From assembly GCA_036676235.1 (NCBI GenBank), contig JAKFDI010000040.1, positions 79,932 through 143,931 on the forward strand: DNA of 64,000 nt. The letters are read 5' to 3'. The notes beneath the pieces were generated by a model. The model ran no database searches. It worked only from the letters and a program-made list of their open reading frames with translations, and had not been told where the DNA came from. Shown piece by piece: positions 16,495 to 24,990 of the stretch. Position numbers and translations under genes: made by a program. How positions within the stretch are numbered: position 1 is the first letter of the stretch; the number at the start of each line of letters is the position of its first letter. The DNA is from JAKFDI01 sp036676235. Lineage in GTDB: Bacteria > Pseudomonadota > Gammaproteobacteria > Burkholderiales > Burkholderiaceae_C.

Positions 16495-16911
16495 TCATTT
16501 CAGTGCCCTCAGAAACTGTTCGAGGATGATCGCGGCGGACGCGGCGTCGACGTCGGCAGCGCCGTCCGATTCAGCCTCGGTGGTGGTGTAGCGCTCGTCG
16601 ACCTCGTGCACCGTCAGCCGGAAGCGGCCGTGCAACTGGCGAGCGAAGCGGCGGGCGCGTTCGGTATTTTCATGCGGCGCGCCGTCGGGATGGAACGGCA
16701 CACCGACCACCAGCGCCGCCGGCTGCCACTCGGCGATCAGCGCGGCGATGGCGTCGAAGCGGGCGGGTGACGAACCCGTCAACGTGCGCAGCGGCCGGGC
16801 ATTGCGCGTGAGCGTATTGCCGCTGGCAACGCCGGTGCGCCGGGTGCCGAAATCGAAAGCGAGAAAGGAAAGCGGGTGGGACGCGGGGGGAGGAGCCGCC
16901 GACGGGCTCAT
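16495..16911 (-). CDS. ruvX: Holliday junction resolvase-like / pre-16S rRNA nuclease RuvX (YqgF)
   Basis: 138 residues. The RNase H-like fold begins LAFDFGTRRTGVASG, with the first catalytic Asp in FDFGT, and has LVVGVPFHPDGAPHENTERARRFA, VDERYTTTEAE and DAASAAIILEQFL at the end (blocks VVGVPFHPDG and VDERYTTTEAE). YqgF matures the 5' end of 16S rRNA in E. coli. The ATG at 16909-16911 overlaps the algH stop (ATGA). The algH-ruvX-pyrR order is common in betaproteobacteria. Confidence 0.93.
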   Translation of the reverse strand: MSPSAAPPPASHPLSFLAFDFGTRRTGVASGNTLTRNARPLRTLTGSSPARFDAIAALIAEWQPAALVVGVPFHPDGAPHENTERARRFARQLHGRFRLTVHEVDERYTTTEAESDGAADVDAASAAIILEQFLRALK

Positions 16912-17486
16912 GCGTGCCCCGCCTCCTGCGACAGCATGCGCGGATCGATCCCGAGCAGCGACAGCGCCTTGTCGTAGCGCTGCTCCACCGGCGTGTCGAA
17001 GATGACCCCCGGCTCCGCGCCGACATTGATCCAGCTGTTGCGCCCGATCTCGTCTTCGAGCTGGCCGGCGCCCCAGCCGGCGTAGCCGAGCGTCACCAGC
17101 ACCTTCTTCGGGCCGGAGCCGTTGGACAGCGCTTCCAGCACGTCCTTGCTGGTCGTCATCTCCAGGCCACCAGGAATCTGCAGCGTGGAGCTGTAGTGCG
17201 CGCCGTCGTCGCCCAGACGCTCGTGCAGCACGAAGCCGCGTTCCGTCTGGACGGGGCCGCCGAAGAAAACCGGCGTCTCTGCGAGGTCGTCGCGGTCGAG
17301 GGTGAGTTCCACCTTCTCGAACAGGTTCTTCAGTTTGATGTCGATGGGCTTGTTGATCACCAGGCCCAGGGCACCGTTCTCGGTGTGCTCGCACAGGTAG
17401 ATCACGGTGCCGGCAAAGGGCTCGCCGGCCAGTCCCGGCATCGCGATCAGGAACTGGTTGGTGAGGTTGATGCTGCCGGCGGACAT
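16908..17486 (-). CDS. algH: UPF0301/AlgH (YqgE) family protein
   Basis: 192 residues. INLTNQFLIAMPGLAGEPFAGTVIYLCEHTENGALGLVINKP (blocks FLIAMPGL and YLCEHTENGALGLVINKP), VFFGGPVQTERGFVLH and LGYAGWGAGQLEDEI are the conserved UPF0301 blocks. The biochemical role of the family is unknown; the AlgH name comes from an effect on alginate regulation in Pseudomonas. It overlaps ruvX by 4 bases, the usual pairing. Confidence 0.93.
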   Translation of the reverse strand: MSAGSINLTNQFLIAMPGLAGEPFAGTVIYLCEHTENGALGLVINKPIDIKLKNLFEKVELTLDRDDLAETPVFFGGPVQTERGFVLHERLGDDGAHYSSTLQIPGGLEMTTSKDVLEALSNGSGPKKVLVTLGYAGWGAGQLEDEIGRNSWINVGAEPGVIFDTPVEQRYDKALSLLGIDPRMLSQEAGHA

Positions 17487-17546
17487 GCGGCGGATTTTAT
17501 CTGCGGCATGCTGCCGCGCGCCGGCAAGGCCCTGGAGAGGCCGTGT

Positions 17547-18578
17547 TCAGAACAACTCGACATCGCCCGTCTTGGCGCTGTCGGAGAGCACGCCGCGTGC
17601 CACCAGGTCGGCGTGGCTCACGACCTGGTTGCGACCATTCTCCTTGGCGTAGTAGATCGCCTTGTCGGCGCGCTCGAAGGCGCCGTTGGGCGTGTCGCCG
17701 GCCCGCACCTGGGTGAAGCCGATGCTCACCGTGATGTGGCCGACCTGCGGAAACATGTACGACTCGGTGTGGCTGCGCAGGCGCTCCAGCGCGTTGGCTG
17801 CGTCCTGCTCGTTGACGCAGCGCATCAGCACCACGAACTCCTCGCCGCCGAAGCGGTACAGCCGGTCGTGGAAGCGGAAGCTGCCGCGCATCAGGCGCGA
17901 CAGCAGCAGCAGGACTTCGTCGCCAATCAGGTGGCCGTAGCTGTCGTTGACCCGCTTGAAGTGGTCGATGTCGATGACACCGAGCCAAATGTCGCCGGCA
18001 TGCGCCGACAGACGGCGCCCGTCGTGCTGCCGATCGTAGGACGCCGAACTCTCGCCGGAGACCTTCAGGAAGGCTTCGTCGTAAGTCTTGCGATTGAGCA
18101 GGCCCGTGAGCGTGTCGCGCTCGCTGTAGTCGAGCAGGCCCTGGAAGTTGCGGTAGATGCGCAGCACGCTGCACACCATGCGCCGTGCGGCGTTGTCCAG
18201 CGGCTCGGTGGTTTCGATCTCGAGCACACCCACCACGTCGCGGTCGGTGGCGAGCGGGAACACCGTCACGTGCGAGCCGCCGACGGTGCCGTGCATCGGC
18301 TCCTGCGTGGCCATCGCTCCATGGCGCAGCGGATGCGACTCGAGCGCCGGCAGCAGATCGAACTCCGCCCAGGCCGAATCGGCCGCCGCCACCGGCTCGT
18401 GCTGCGTGAGGCGCGCGCGCGTCAGCCAGCGCTGGGCGCCGATCTCGCCGACGCTGCGGTAGATGGCCACCGACGACGGTCGCAGCAGATCCTTCATCGC
18501 GCCGACGAGCGTGACGTCGAGAACGTCGCGGTCGCGATAGCCGGTGAGTTCTGCCAGGTGGTCGATCAGTTCGGACAT
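17547..18578 (-). CDS. Diguanylate cyclase with GAF-like N-terminal domain
   Basis: 343 residues. The N-terminal 165 residues look like a GAF-type sensory domain (VFPLATDRDVVGVLEIE near 125). The GGDEF domain begins at DTLTGLLNRKTYDE and has the catalytic GGEEFVVLM at about residue 260. The inhibitory site RFHD stands five residues before it, so product feedback by cyclic di-GMP is likely. DIDHFKRVND is intact, so it should be an active cyclase. The gene starts 16 bases after the chpA stop on the same strand and is probably the last gene of the Chp operon. Confidence 0.88.
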   Translation of the reverse strand: MSELIDHLAELTGYRDRDVLDVTLVGAMKDLLRPSSVAIYRSVGEIGAQRWLTRARLTQHEPVAAADSAWAEFDLLPALESHPLRHGAMATQEPMHGTVGGSHVTVFPLATDRDVVGVLEIETTEPLDNAARRMVCSVLRIYRNFQGLLDYSERDTLTGLLNRKTYDEAFLKVSGESSASYDRQHDGRRLSAHAGDIWLGVIDIDHFKRVNDSYGHLIGDEVLLLLSRLMRGSFRFHDRLYRFGGEEFVVLMRCVNEQDAANALERLRSHTESYMFPQVGHITVSIGFTQVRAGDTPNGAFERADKAIYYAKENGRNQVVSHADLVARGVLSDSAKTGDVELF

Positions 18579-18594
18579 GAACGCACGTACCGCC

Positions 18595-21500
18595 TCAGTT
18601 CAGCGCCCGCGCCGCTGTGTAGCGGCCGATGAGCGCCAGCAGGTCTTCTTCGGAATAAGGCTTGCCGAGGTAGTGGTCGACGCCGAGTTCGGCTGCGTAG
18701 TCGCGGTGCTTCTGGGCGATGCGCGAGGTGATCATGATCACCGGCAGCTCGCGCATGCGCGCATCGCTGCGGATGTTGCGCACCAGGTCGAAGCCGTCCA
18801 TGCGCGGCATCTCGATGTCGCTGAGCACCACCGCCGGCGCCTCCTCGGCCAGGCGCTCGAGCGCATCGAGGCCGTCCTTCGCGAGCGTGACCCGGTAGCC
18901 CTCGCGCACCAGCAGGCGCTGGGTGACGCGGCGCACCGTCAGCGAATCGTCGACCACGAGCACCAGCGGGGCCGCCGCGCGCACCGGCTCGGCCGGTGTC
19001 TGGGCCACCGGCAACGCGGGCACGCCGGCCGGCGCCTGCAGCGAGGCCGCGGTGGCCGCGCGAGCGCCTTCACCGTAGAGCGTGGCAAGCGCCACCGGGT
19101 TGTAGATCAGCGCCACCACACCGGAGGCCAGCAGCGTCATGCCGGCCAGACCCGGCAGGCGCGACAACTGCGGCCCGAGGTTCTTGACCACCACTTCCTG
19201 ATTGCCGAGCACTTCGTCGATGTGCAGCACGATGCGCTGCTGCGCGCTTCGGATGACCACCACCTGACGGGTGCGCGCTTCGGTCTCGCTGCTGCGCGGG
19301 CTTTGCTGCAGCAGCGCGCCGAGCCAGAAGAACGGCAGGGTGCGGTCGCCGTGCACGAAGCCGCCGCTCCCGTAGGCATGGCGGACCTCGTCGACCGATG
19401 CCCGGCGCACGATCTCGACCAGCGTGGAGGGCACTGCCACCACCGCGGTGTCGATGCGAAGCATCACCACCTGCGTGACGGCCGTGGTCAGCGGCAGCAC
19501 CAGCTTGAAGCTCGTGCCCTGGCCGTTGGCCGTGGCTGTCTCGATGCGCCCGCCCATGGCGTTCACTTCGGAGCGGACCACGTCCATGCCGATGCCGCGG
19601 CCGGAGAGTTCGGTCACACGATCCGCCGTGGAGAAGCCAGGCGTGAAGATGAGGTTGGCGAGTTCGGCGTCGGCGTATTGCTGCCCTTCCTCGATCAGGC
19701 CCATCGCGGCGCCCTTGCCGCGGATGCGCTGCAGGTCGAGGCCCGCGCCGTCGTCGCGGAACTCCACGCCGACTTCGTTGCCTTCCTGCGTGAGCGACAC
19801 CACGATGGTGCCCGCCGCATCCTTGCCGGCGGCGCTGCGCGTCTCGGGCGATTCGATGCCGTGGGTGACGCTGTTGCGTAGCAGGTGCTCGAAGGCGCCT
19901 GTCATGCGATCGAGCACGCCGCGGTCGACTTCGATCGAGCCGCCCACGATGTCCAGCCGCACCTGCTTGCCCGTTTCCTTGGCCGCCTGGCGCACCACGC
20001 GGTAGAGGCGATCGGACAGGCCCTCGAACTCCACCATGCGCGTGCGCAGCAGGTCGTCTTGCAGGTCGCGGGTGAGCCGCGCTTGCGCAGCGAGTTCGTC
20101 TTCGGTGCTCTCCAGCGTGCGCTGCAGCGTGCGCTGCACGGTCGCCACGTCGTTGACGGACTCGGCCATCATCCGCGTGATTTCCTGGAAGCGCGTAAAG
20201 CGGTCGAACTCCAGCGGGTCGAAGGACTGGCCTTCCGCCTTCGCCGCTTCCATGCGCGAGCTCATCTGCGTCTCGGCCTGCAGCTCGATGTCTCGCAGCT
20301 GCTGGCGCAGGCGCTCGAGGTTGTCGCTCAGGTCGCCGAGCGAGCCCTTGATCTGGCCGACATCCGCCTCGATGCGCGAGCGTGTGATCGACACCTCGCC
20401 CGCCTGGTTGACCAGCCGGTCGAGCAGCGGCGCACGCACGCGGACCGCCGATTGCGAGGTGGTGCCGCGTTCGCCGGCAGCGCGCGCCGGCGTGGCGGCC
20501 GCACCGGTGAAGCGCGACCAGTCGATCTGCGGCAGCGACACCGACGTGAGCGGCGCCGCGGCGGCATGGGATGCGGGCGTGTCTTGTGCTGGCAGGCCGG
20601 CCTGCGGTGGGTCCACCGGCTCGGGTACGGCTTGCTCTTCACGCTGCGGTTCGGCCTGCACGGGTGCGACGGGCTCAAGCACAGCCTGCGCCACCGGCGC
20701 GGCAGCCGTGTCGGCAACAGCTTGCTCCGCAGCCGCCATGGCGTCGGCATACGCCGTCGCGTCGCGCGAGCGCAGAGCCTCGAAGGTGTGCGACAGACCG
20801 TCGGTGCGGGCCTGCAGTTCGTCGATGTCCGCTTCGGCGGTTTCAGGCTGGGCCAGCACCCGCTCGATGCGGGTCTCAAGCCGGTGGGCCATTTCGCCCA
20901 GCCGCATCGCGCCCGCCAGACGGGCACCGCCCTTGAGCGTGTGCAGCGTGCGCATGCAGGCCGAGGCATGGCTCAGGTCGGCCGGATCGGCCGCCCAGGC
21001 GCGCATCTGGCCGCCGAGCGTGGGCAGCAGGTCCTGCGCTTCTTCCTCGAAGATGGGGAACAGCTCGGCATCGACCGCGTCGACGGCGTCGATGTCGTCG
21101 TCGATCTCCTCGACGATGTGATGCACCGCGCCGGCCGCGCGCGCCGGCTCGTCGGTACGTGCAGCGAAAGGCTTGAGTTCAGGAACACCCAAGCTGCCGA
21201 AGTTGGATTCGACATCGAAGTCGGACGTGGCGAATGCGGCCGCATCCGGCGCAGGCTCGGCTTCGCGAGCCACTGGCGTCTCGGCCACAACGGCTGTGTC
21301 GAGATCGAGGGCCAGGTCGACCTCGATCTCGCGCGGGCCGGGCAGCTCTTCGGGTGCCAGCGCGGCCGTCGCGTCGTGCGCCGGCTCGCCGGCACCGGAC
21401 TCCGCCTCGGCACTGGCCGCCTCGAGGCGGCGCGCCGAGCTGACTTCATGCTCGGCGAGGCGCTGCAGCAACTCCGGTGCGGGCTCCTTCAAGAAGCCGG

Positions 21501-24500
21501 CGGCGAACTGGTGCAGCAGGCGGCGCACTTCCTCGGCCGCGTCGACGAAAAGGCGTGCCTCTTCGGCCGTGCCGCGGCCGATGGCCTGGCTGCGCATCTG
21601 GGCGTGCTCGAGCGAGCGCGCGAGATGCGAAAGATCGGAGAAGCCGACCGTGGCCGAGCTGCCGGCGAGCGAATGCGACAGCGCGATCGCCGTCTCGCCG
21701 ATCGGGCGGTGCAGTTCCATCGCCCACTCGGCCACTTCGGTGGTGAGGCGGCGCGACAGTTCGTCGGCTTCGTTCAGGTAGATGTTGAACAGCGGAATGC
21801 CGATGCGCAGCGGGCCGACGATCTTGACCTGCTCGTCGTCGACGAGCGGCGCCGCTGCGGAATCGCGCGCGGCCTCGCCGGTAGCCGCCTCGGGTTCGGC
21901 CTCGGGTTCGGCCGCCGATTGCACATCCAGCTGAGTCTCGGCCGGCTGTACCGACTGCGGCAACTCCTCGGCGACGACATCGCCTACGGAAATCGCCGCT
22001 TCGGAAACTTCGAGAGCTTCGGGCGCCGCTGCACTCTCGTCACCCAGGTCGAGTTCGATCAGCTCGATGCTCTCGACGCTGGCCGCCGCCAGCGCATCGA
22101 TCACGGCGGGATCATTCGCCTCGGCCAGCGGTACGGGCGCCGTCTGCAGCGCGGCATCGGCGTCGGAGAAATCGAGATCGAAGGCCAGCACGGAAGCGGG
22201 CGCAGCCGGCTCGGCGGTCTGGGGCGCGGCCAGATCCAGATCGGCGGCGCTCGGCAGATCGGCCGGCAGAGACAGTGCGAACGGCGCGAGAGGCACCTCG
22301 GCCGCGACCTCGGGTTCGGGCCAGGCGGGTACTTCGGGCGCCGTTGCCGAATCCAACGGCTCGTGCGCAGCCGTGGCCTGCGCGCCGGGCTCGCGCAACG
22401 CGAGCGCAGCCGCTTGCACCTTGGCAGGCTGATGGCCGTCGTCGCGATGCGCGGCAATGGCTTCGACCCAGTCGCCCAGGTAGCCCAGCGCCCAGCCGGT
22501 GAACCGGAGCAGTTCGTCGTCGGCGGGGCCCTGCTCGGCCAGGCGGGCGTTGTAGAGCTGTTCGCAGGCCCAGGCGGCGTCGCCGAATTCGGTCAGCCCC
22601 ACCATGCGCGAGCTGCCCTTGAGCGTGTGGAAGGCCCGGCGGATGGTGGTGAGCTGCGTCACGTCGTCGCGCTGGTCGACCAGGGCATCGCAGGCGGCAC
22701 GCGCGTCCTGCGCCACTTCGCGCGCTTCCTCGAGGAAGATCTCGCGCATCTCGTCGTCTTCGCCGATCGCAGGCGCGGCGGCCGGTGCGGCACGCCTCGG
22801 CTCCGGCTCGGGGGCGAGGCCCACCGGATCGGACGCCGTCGAGACGAAGTCGACCAGAGCGTCGGACAACTGGCCGCGCACGGAGACGATTTCGTCCGCA
22901 TCGCTGGCCCGCTCGAGCGCGGCCTGCGCCTGCGTCACCGTTGCCATCAGGGTGGGCTGCTCGGCGATGTCGGCCTCGTTCGACAGGCGCTCCAGATCGC
23001 GCGCCACCTCTTCGACGGGCACGTCGTCGCGCATCGAGTTGAACGCGAGCATCTGCGCCTGCTCGATGAGGCGCGGCTCGACGGCCGGCGCCGCTGCGGT
23101 GCCGTGGCTACTGGTGGCCGATCGCTCGGCGTTGCGGCCCATCACCGGGTTCAGCCGGCCGGCGTCGGCGTCGTAGCTGAACAGCGATTTCGCCATCTGT
23201 GGCTGCACGCTCAGCATGTCGATCAGAAAACCGAGCGCGCCGAGGTTGCCGGCGAGCCGGTCGAAGACGCCCGCCTGCTGCACACGCTCGGGGTCGACCT
23301 CGGTGGACACCAGGCCGTCGACCTCGTCGCGCATGCGCAGCAGCGCCATCGACGCCTGGTCCATGCCGAGCACGGACAGCACGCCGCGCATGGACGACAG
23401 CTGGTTGGGCACCGGAATCAGCACCGCCCGATCGGCCGGGTTGCGGAAGTACTGGTCGATGAGTTTCTCGACCTCGGACAGGCTGGCGCGCAGTTCCTGC
23501 ACCACGCTGCCCATGGTCTGGCGGTCGGAGACCCGGCGGTACAGGTCTTCCATCCAGCTCTCGAGCGGCTGGGGCGCGGCGCCGGTGCGTACCGCCGCAA
23601 TGCGCGCACTCAGGCGCTGCACGCGCTCGGCCTGCTCGGGGCTGTCGAATTCGGTGTCTTCGAGGCAGGCCTCGATGTAGAGCAGGCCCGTGGCCACTTC
23701 CATGGCCAGTGCCGGCGGCGGCGCGGCGTTCGCCTGCTGTGTGGAGCCGCTGGCCTGCTGCAGTTCGGCGCCCAGCAGTTCGCCGGAGGGGAACAGCCGC
23801 TTGAGCGAATCGGCCACCAGCGTGAACTGCTCGGCGAGACCGCTCAGTCGGTGCATCTCGCCGCCGGCCACGGCCGACCACGACTCCTTGGCTGCAGCGA
23901 CGCGCTTGCGGCCCTGAGCCACCCAGGCCGGGTCGTACTTGCCCAGCGGGCTGGCGCTGTAGTCGATCGGCTCATGCCGGGCGAGCCCGTAGATCTGGCG
24001 AACCGCGGCGAGCCGCGGCGCGTTGCGACCGTCGCCCGGCGAAGCCGCCTGGGCGCAGAAGAACAGAAGATCTTGCGCCAAGCGCTCGGACACTTCGGTG
24101 TCGCCGCGCTCGATGATGCGCAGTTGTGACAGCAGCCGGGCCGCGACCCGCTTGCCGAACAGGTCGGGTTGCAGCAGGCCCGCGGCCTGCGCTTCGAACA
24201 TCGCCGCGGCCAGCTTCCACAGCGTGGCGGTCTGCGGCTGCCCGGCACCGGCGCCGAGACCGGCGCACAAGGCGCTCATGCGCACGGCGGCGTGCGGCGT
24301 CTGGTTGCGCATCAGCGCGAGGATGTGCTGCTCCAGCGCGACGCGCGTCGACGCATCGGGCTGCAGCGGCGCAACGTCGGCGTCAGTGTGGGCGAGTTCA
24401 CGCCAGCGCCAGTCGACGGCCCAGAGATCGGCCGGGTGCACGCGGTCGGCACCGGCAGCTTCCTGCACGGCGCGGTACTGCGGAAACAGCGACAGCGGCG

Positions 24501-24897
24501 AAACCTTCTTGCCCGCAAGAATGCGCGCCACGTAGTCGAGCAGGGCGAAGGAGGCGCGTTCGATGTCGTCGATGACCTCGTTCGTCAGCTTGTGCGGCTT
24601 GGCGACGAAACGCTGCACCGCCGCCTCGCAGGCGCGAAGCACCGTGGCGGCGGCGGGCAGGCCGACGAGTTCGAGCGCGCCGACGCCTTGGTGAATCTGC
24701 TGGCGTGCGGTGCGCAGAACGGCCGGATCGACCGCGTCGACGTCGGAGCCGGCACCGGCCTGCGCTTCCTTGACGAAGCGGCGCAGCGCCTTGTGGGCCG
24801 CGTCGAGCGAGCGGCGCAGTTCTTCCTGCACCCAGGCGAGTGCGGACAGGTCATCGGTCGGCTCGCCGGTCACGTCGGTTGTGCGGTGGCTGTCCAT
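18595..24897 (-). CDS. chpA: Chp hybrid histidine kinase ChpA (PilL), CheA-type with multiple Hpt domains and a receiver
   Basis: 2100 residues. Three histidine phosphotransfer domains keep the phosphorylatable His: FHTLKGSSRMVG (His757), LSHSLAGSSATVG (His1075) and LHTLKGGARLAG (His1319). Two further Hpt-like regions near the N-terminus are degenerate. Long acidic, Ala/Pro-rich linkers separate them (about 870-1000, 1350-1430). A CheA dimer and HATPase core follows (EHLLRNSVTHGIES near 1675, FRDDGAGLDL, GRGIGMDVV), then a CheW-like domain and a C-terminal receiver with phosphoacceptor Asp2027 (LSDIEMPRMDG). It should integrate PilJ signals and phosphorylate PilG and PilH to control type IV pilus motors. 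Confidence 0.95.
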   Translation of the reverse strand: MDSHRTTDVTGEPTDDLSALAWVQEELRRSLDAAHKALRRFVKEAQAGAGSDVDAVDPAVLRTARQQIHQGVGALELVGLPAAATVLRACEAAVQRFVAKPHKLTNEVIDDIERASFALLDYVARILAGKKVSPLSLFPQYRAVQEAAGADRVHPADLWAVDWRWRELAHTDADVAPLQPDASTRVALEQHILALMRNQTPHAAVRMSALCAGLGAGAGQPQTATLWKLAAAMFEAQAAGLLQPDLFGKRVAARLLSQLRIIERGDTEVSERLAQDLLFFCAQAASPGDGRNAPRLAAVRQIYGLARHEPIDYSASPLGKYDPAWVAQGRKRVAAAKESWSAVAGGEMHRLSGLAEQFTLVADSLKRLFPSGELLGAELQQASGSTQQANAAPPPALAMEVATGLLYIEACLEDTEFDSPEQAERVQRLSARIAAVRTGAAPQPLESWMEDLYRRVSDRQTMGSVVQELRASLSEVEKLIDQYFRNPADRAVLIPVPNQLSSMRGVLSVLGMDQASMALLRMRDEVDGLVSTEVDPERVQQAGVFDRLAGNLGALGFLIDMLSVQPQMAKSLFSYDADAGRLNPVMGRNAERSATSSHGTAAAPAVEPRLIEQAQMLAFNSMRDDVPVEEVARDLERLSNEADIAEQPTLMATVTQAQAALERASDADEIVSVRGQLSDALVDFVSTASDPVGLAPEPEPRRAAPAAAPAIGEDDEMREIFLEEAREVAQDARAACDALVDQRDDVTQLTTIRRAFHTLKGSSRMVGLTEFGDAAWACEQLYNARLAEQGPADDELLRFTGWALGYLGDWVEAIAAHRDDGHQPAKVQAAALALREPGAQATAAHEPLDSATAPEVPAWPEPEVAAEVPLAPFALSLPADLPSAADLDLAAPQTAEPAAPASVLAFDLDFSDADAALQTAPVPLAEANDPAVIDALAAASVESIELIELDLGDESAAAPEALEVSEAAISVGDVVAEELPQSVQPAETQLDVQSAAEPEAEPEAATGEAARDSAAAPLVDDEQVKIVGPLRIGIPLFNIYLNEADELSRRLTTEVAEWAMELHRPIGETAIALSHSLAGSSATVGFSDLSHLARSLEHAQMRSQAIGRGTAEEARLFVDAAEEVRRLLHQFAAGFLKEPAPELLQRLAEHEVSSARRLEAASAEAESGAGEPAHDATAALAPEELPGPREIEVDLALDLDTAVVAETPVAREAEPAPDAAAFATSDFDVESNFGSLGVPELKPFAARTDEPARAAGAVHHIVEEIDDDIDAVDAVDAELFPIFEEEAQDLLPTLGGQMRAWAADPADLSHASACMRTLHTLKGGARLAGAMRLGEMAHRLETRIERVLAQPETAEADIDELQARTDGLSHTFEALRSRDATAYADAMAAAEQAVADTAAAPVAQAVLEPVAPVQAEPQREEQAVPEPVDPPQAGLPAQDTPASHAAAAPLTSVSLPQIDWSRFTGAAATPARAAGERGTTSQSAVRVRAPLLDRLVNQAGEVSITRSRIEADVGQIKGSLGDLSDNLERLRQQLRDIELQAETQMSSRMEAAKAEGQSFDPLEFDRFTRFQEITRMMAESVNDVATVQRTLQRTLESTEDELAAQARLTRDLQDDLLRTRMVEFEGLSDRLYRVVRQAAKETGKQVRLDIVGGSIEVDRGVLDRMTGAFEHLLRNSVTHGIESPETRSAAGKDAAGTIVVSLTQEGNEVGVEFRDDGAGLDLQRIRGKGAAMGLIEEGQQYADAELANLIFTPGFSTADRVTELSGRGIGMDVVRSEVNAMGGRIETATANGQGTSFKLVLPLTTAVTQVVMLRIDTAVVAVPSTLVEIVRRASVDEVRHAYGSGGFVHGDRTLPFFWLGALLQQSPRSSETEARTRQVVVIRSAQQRIVLHIDEVLGNQEVVVKNLGPQLSRLPGLAGMTLLASGVVALIYNPVALATLYGEGARAATAASLQAPAGVPALPVAQTPAEPVRAAAPLVLVVDDSLTVRRVTQRLLVREGYRVTLAKDGLDALERLAEEAPAVVLSDIEMPRMDGFDLVRNIRSDARMRELPVIMITSRIAQKHRDYAAELGVDHYLGKPYSEEDLLALIGRYTAARALN

Positions 24898-24990
24898 CGG
24901 TGGCTTTCGGTCCTTGGAATTGCGGGGTCGATGCCTGACTGCGGCATCAACCCCCGGCGCTGATGGCGACGACGCGTCGACGGATCAGGA

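Noticed and set aside
19885..24129. A long open frame on the plus strand opposite chpA
   Set aside because: It is antisense to a well supported 2100-residue gene, has no domain I recognise, and its His/Arg/Gly-rich composition is that of a mirror frame in high-GC DNA.
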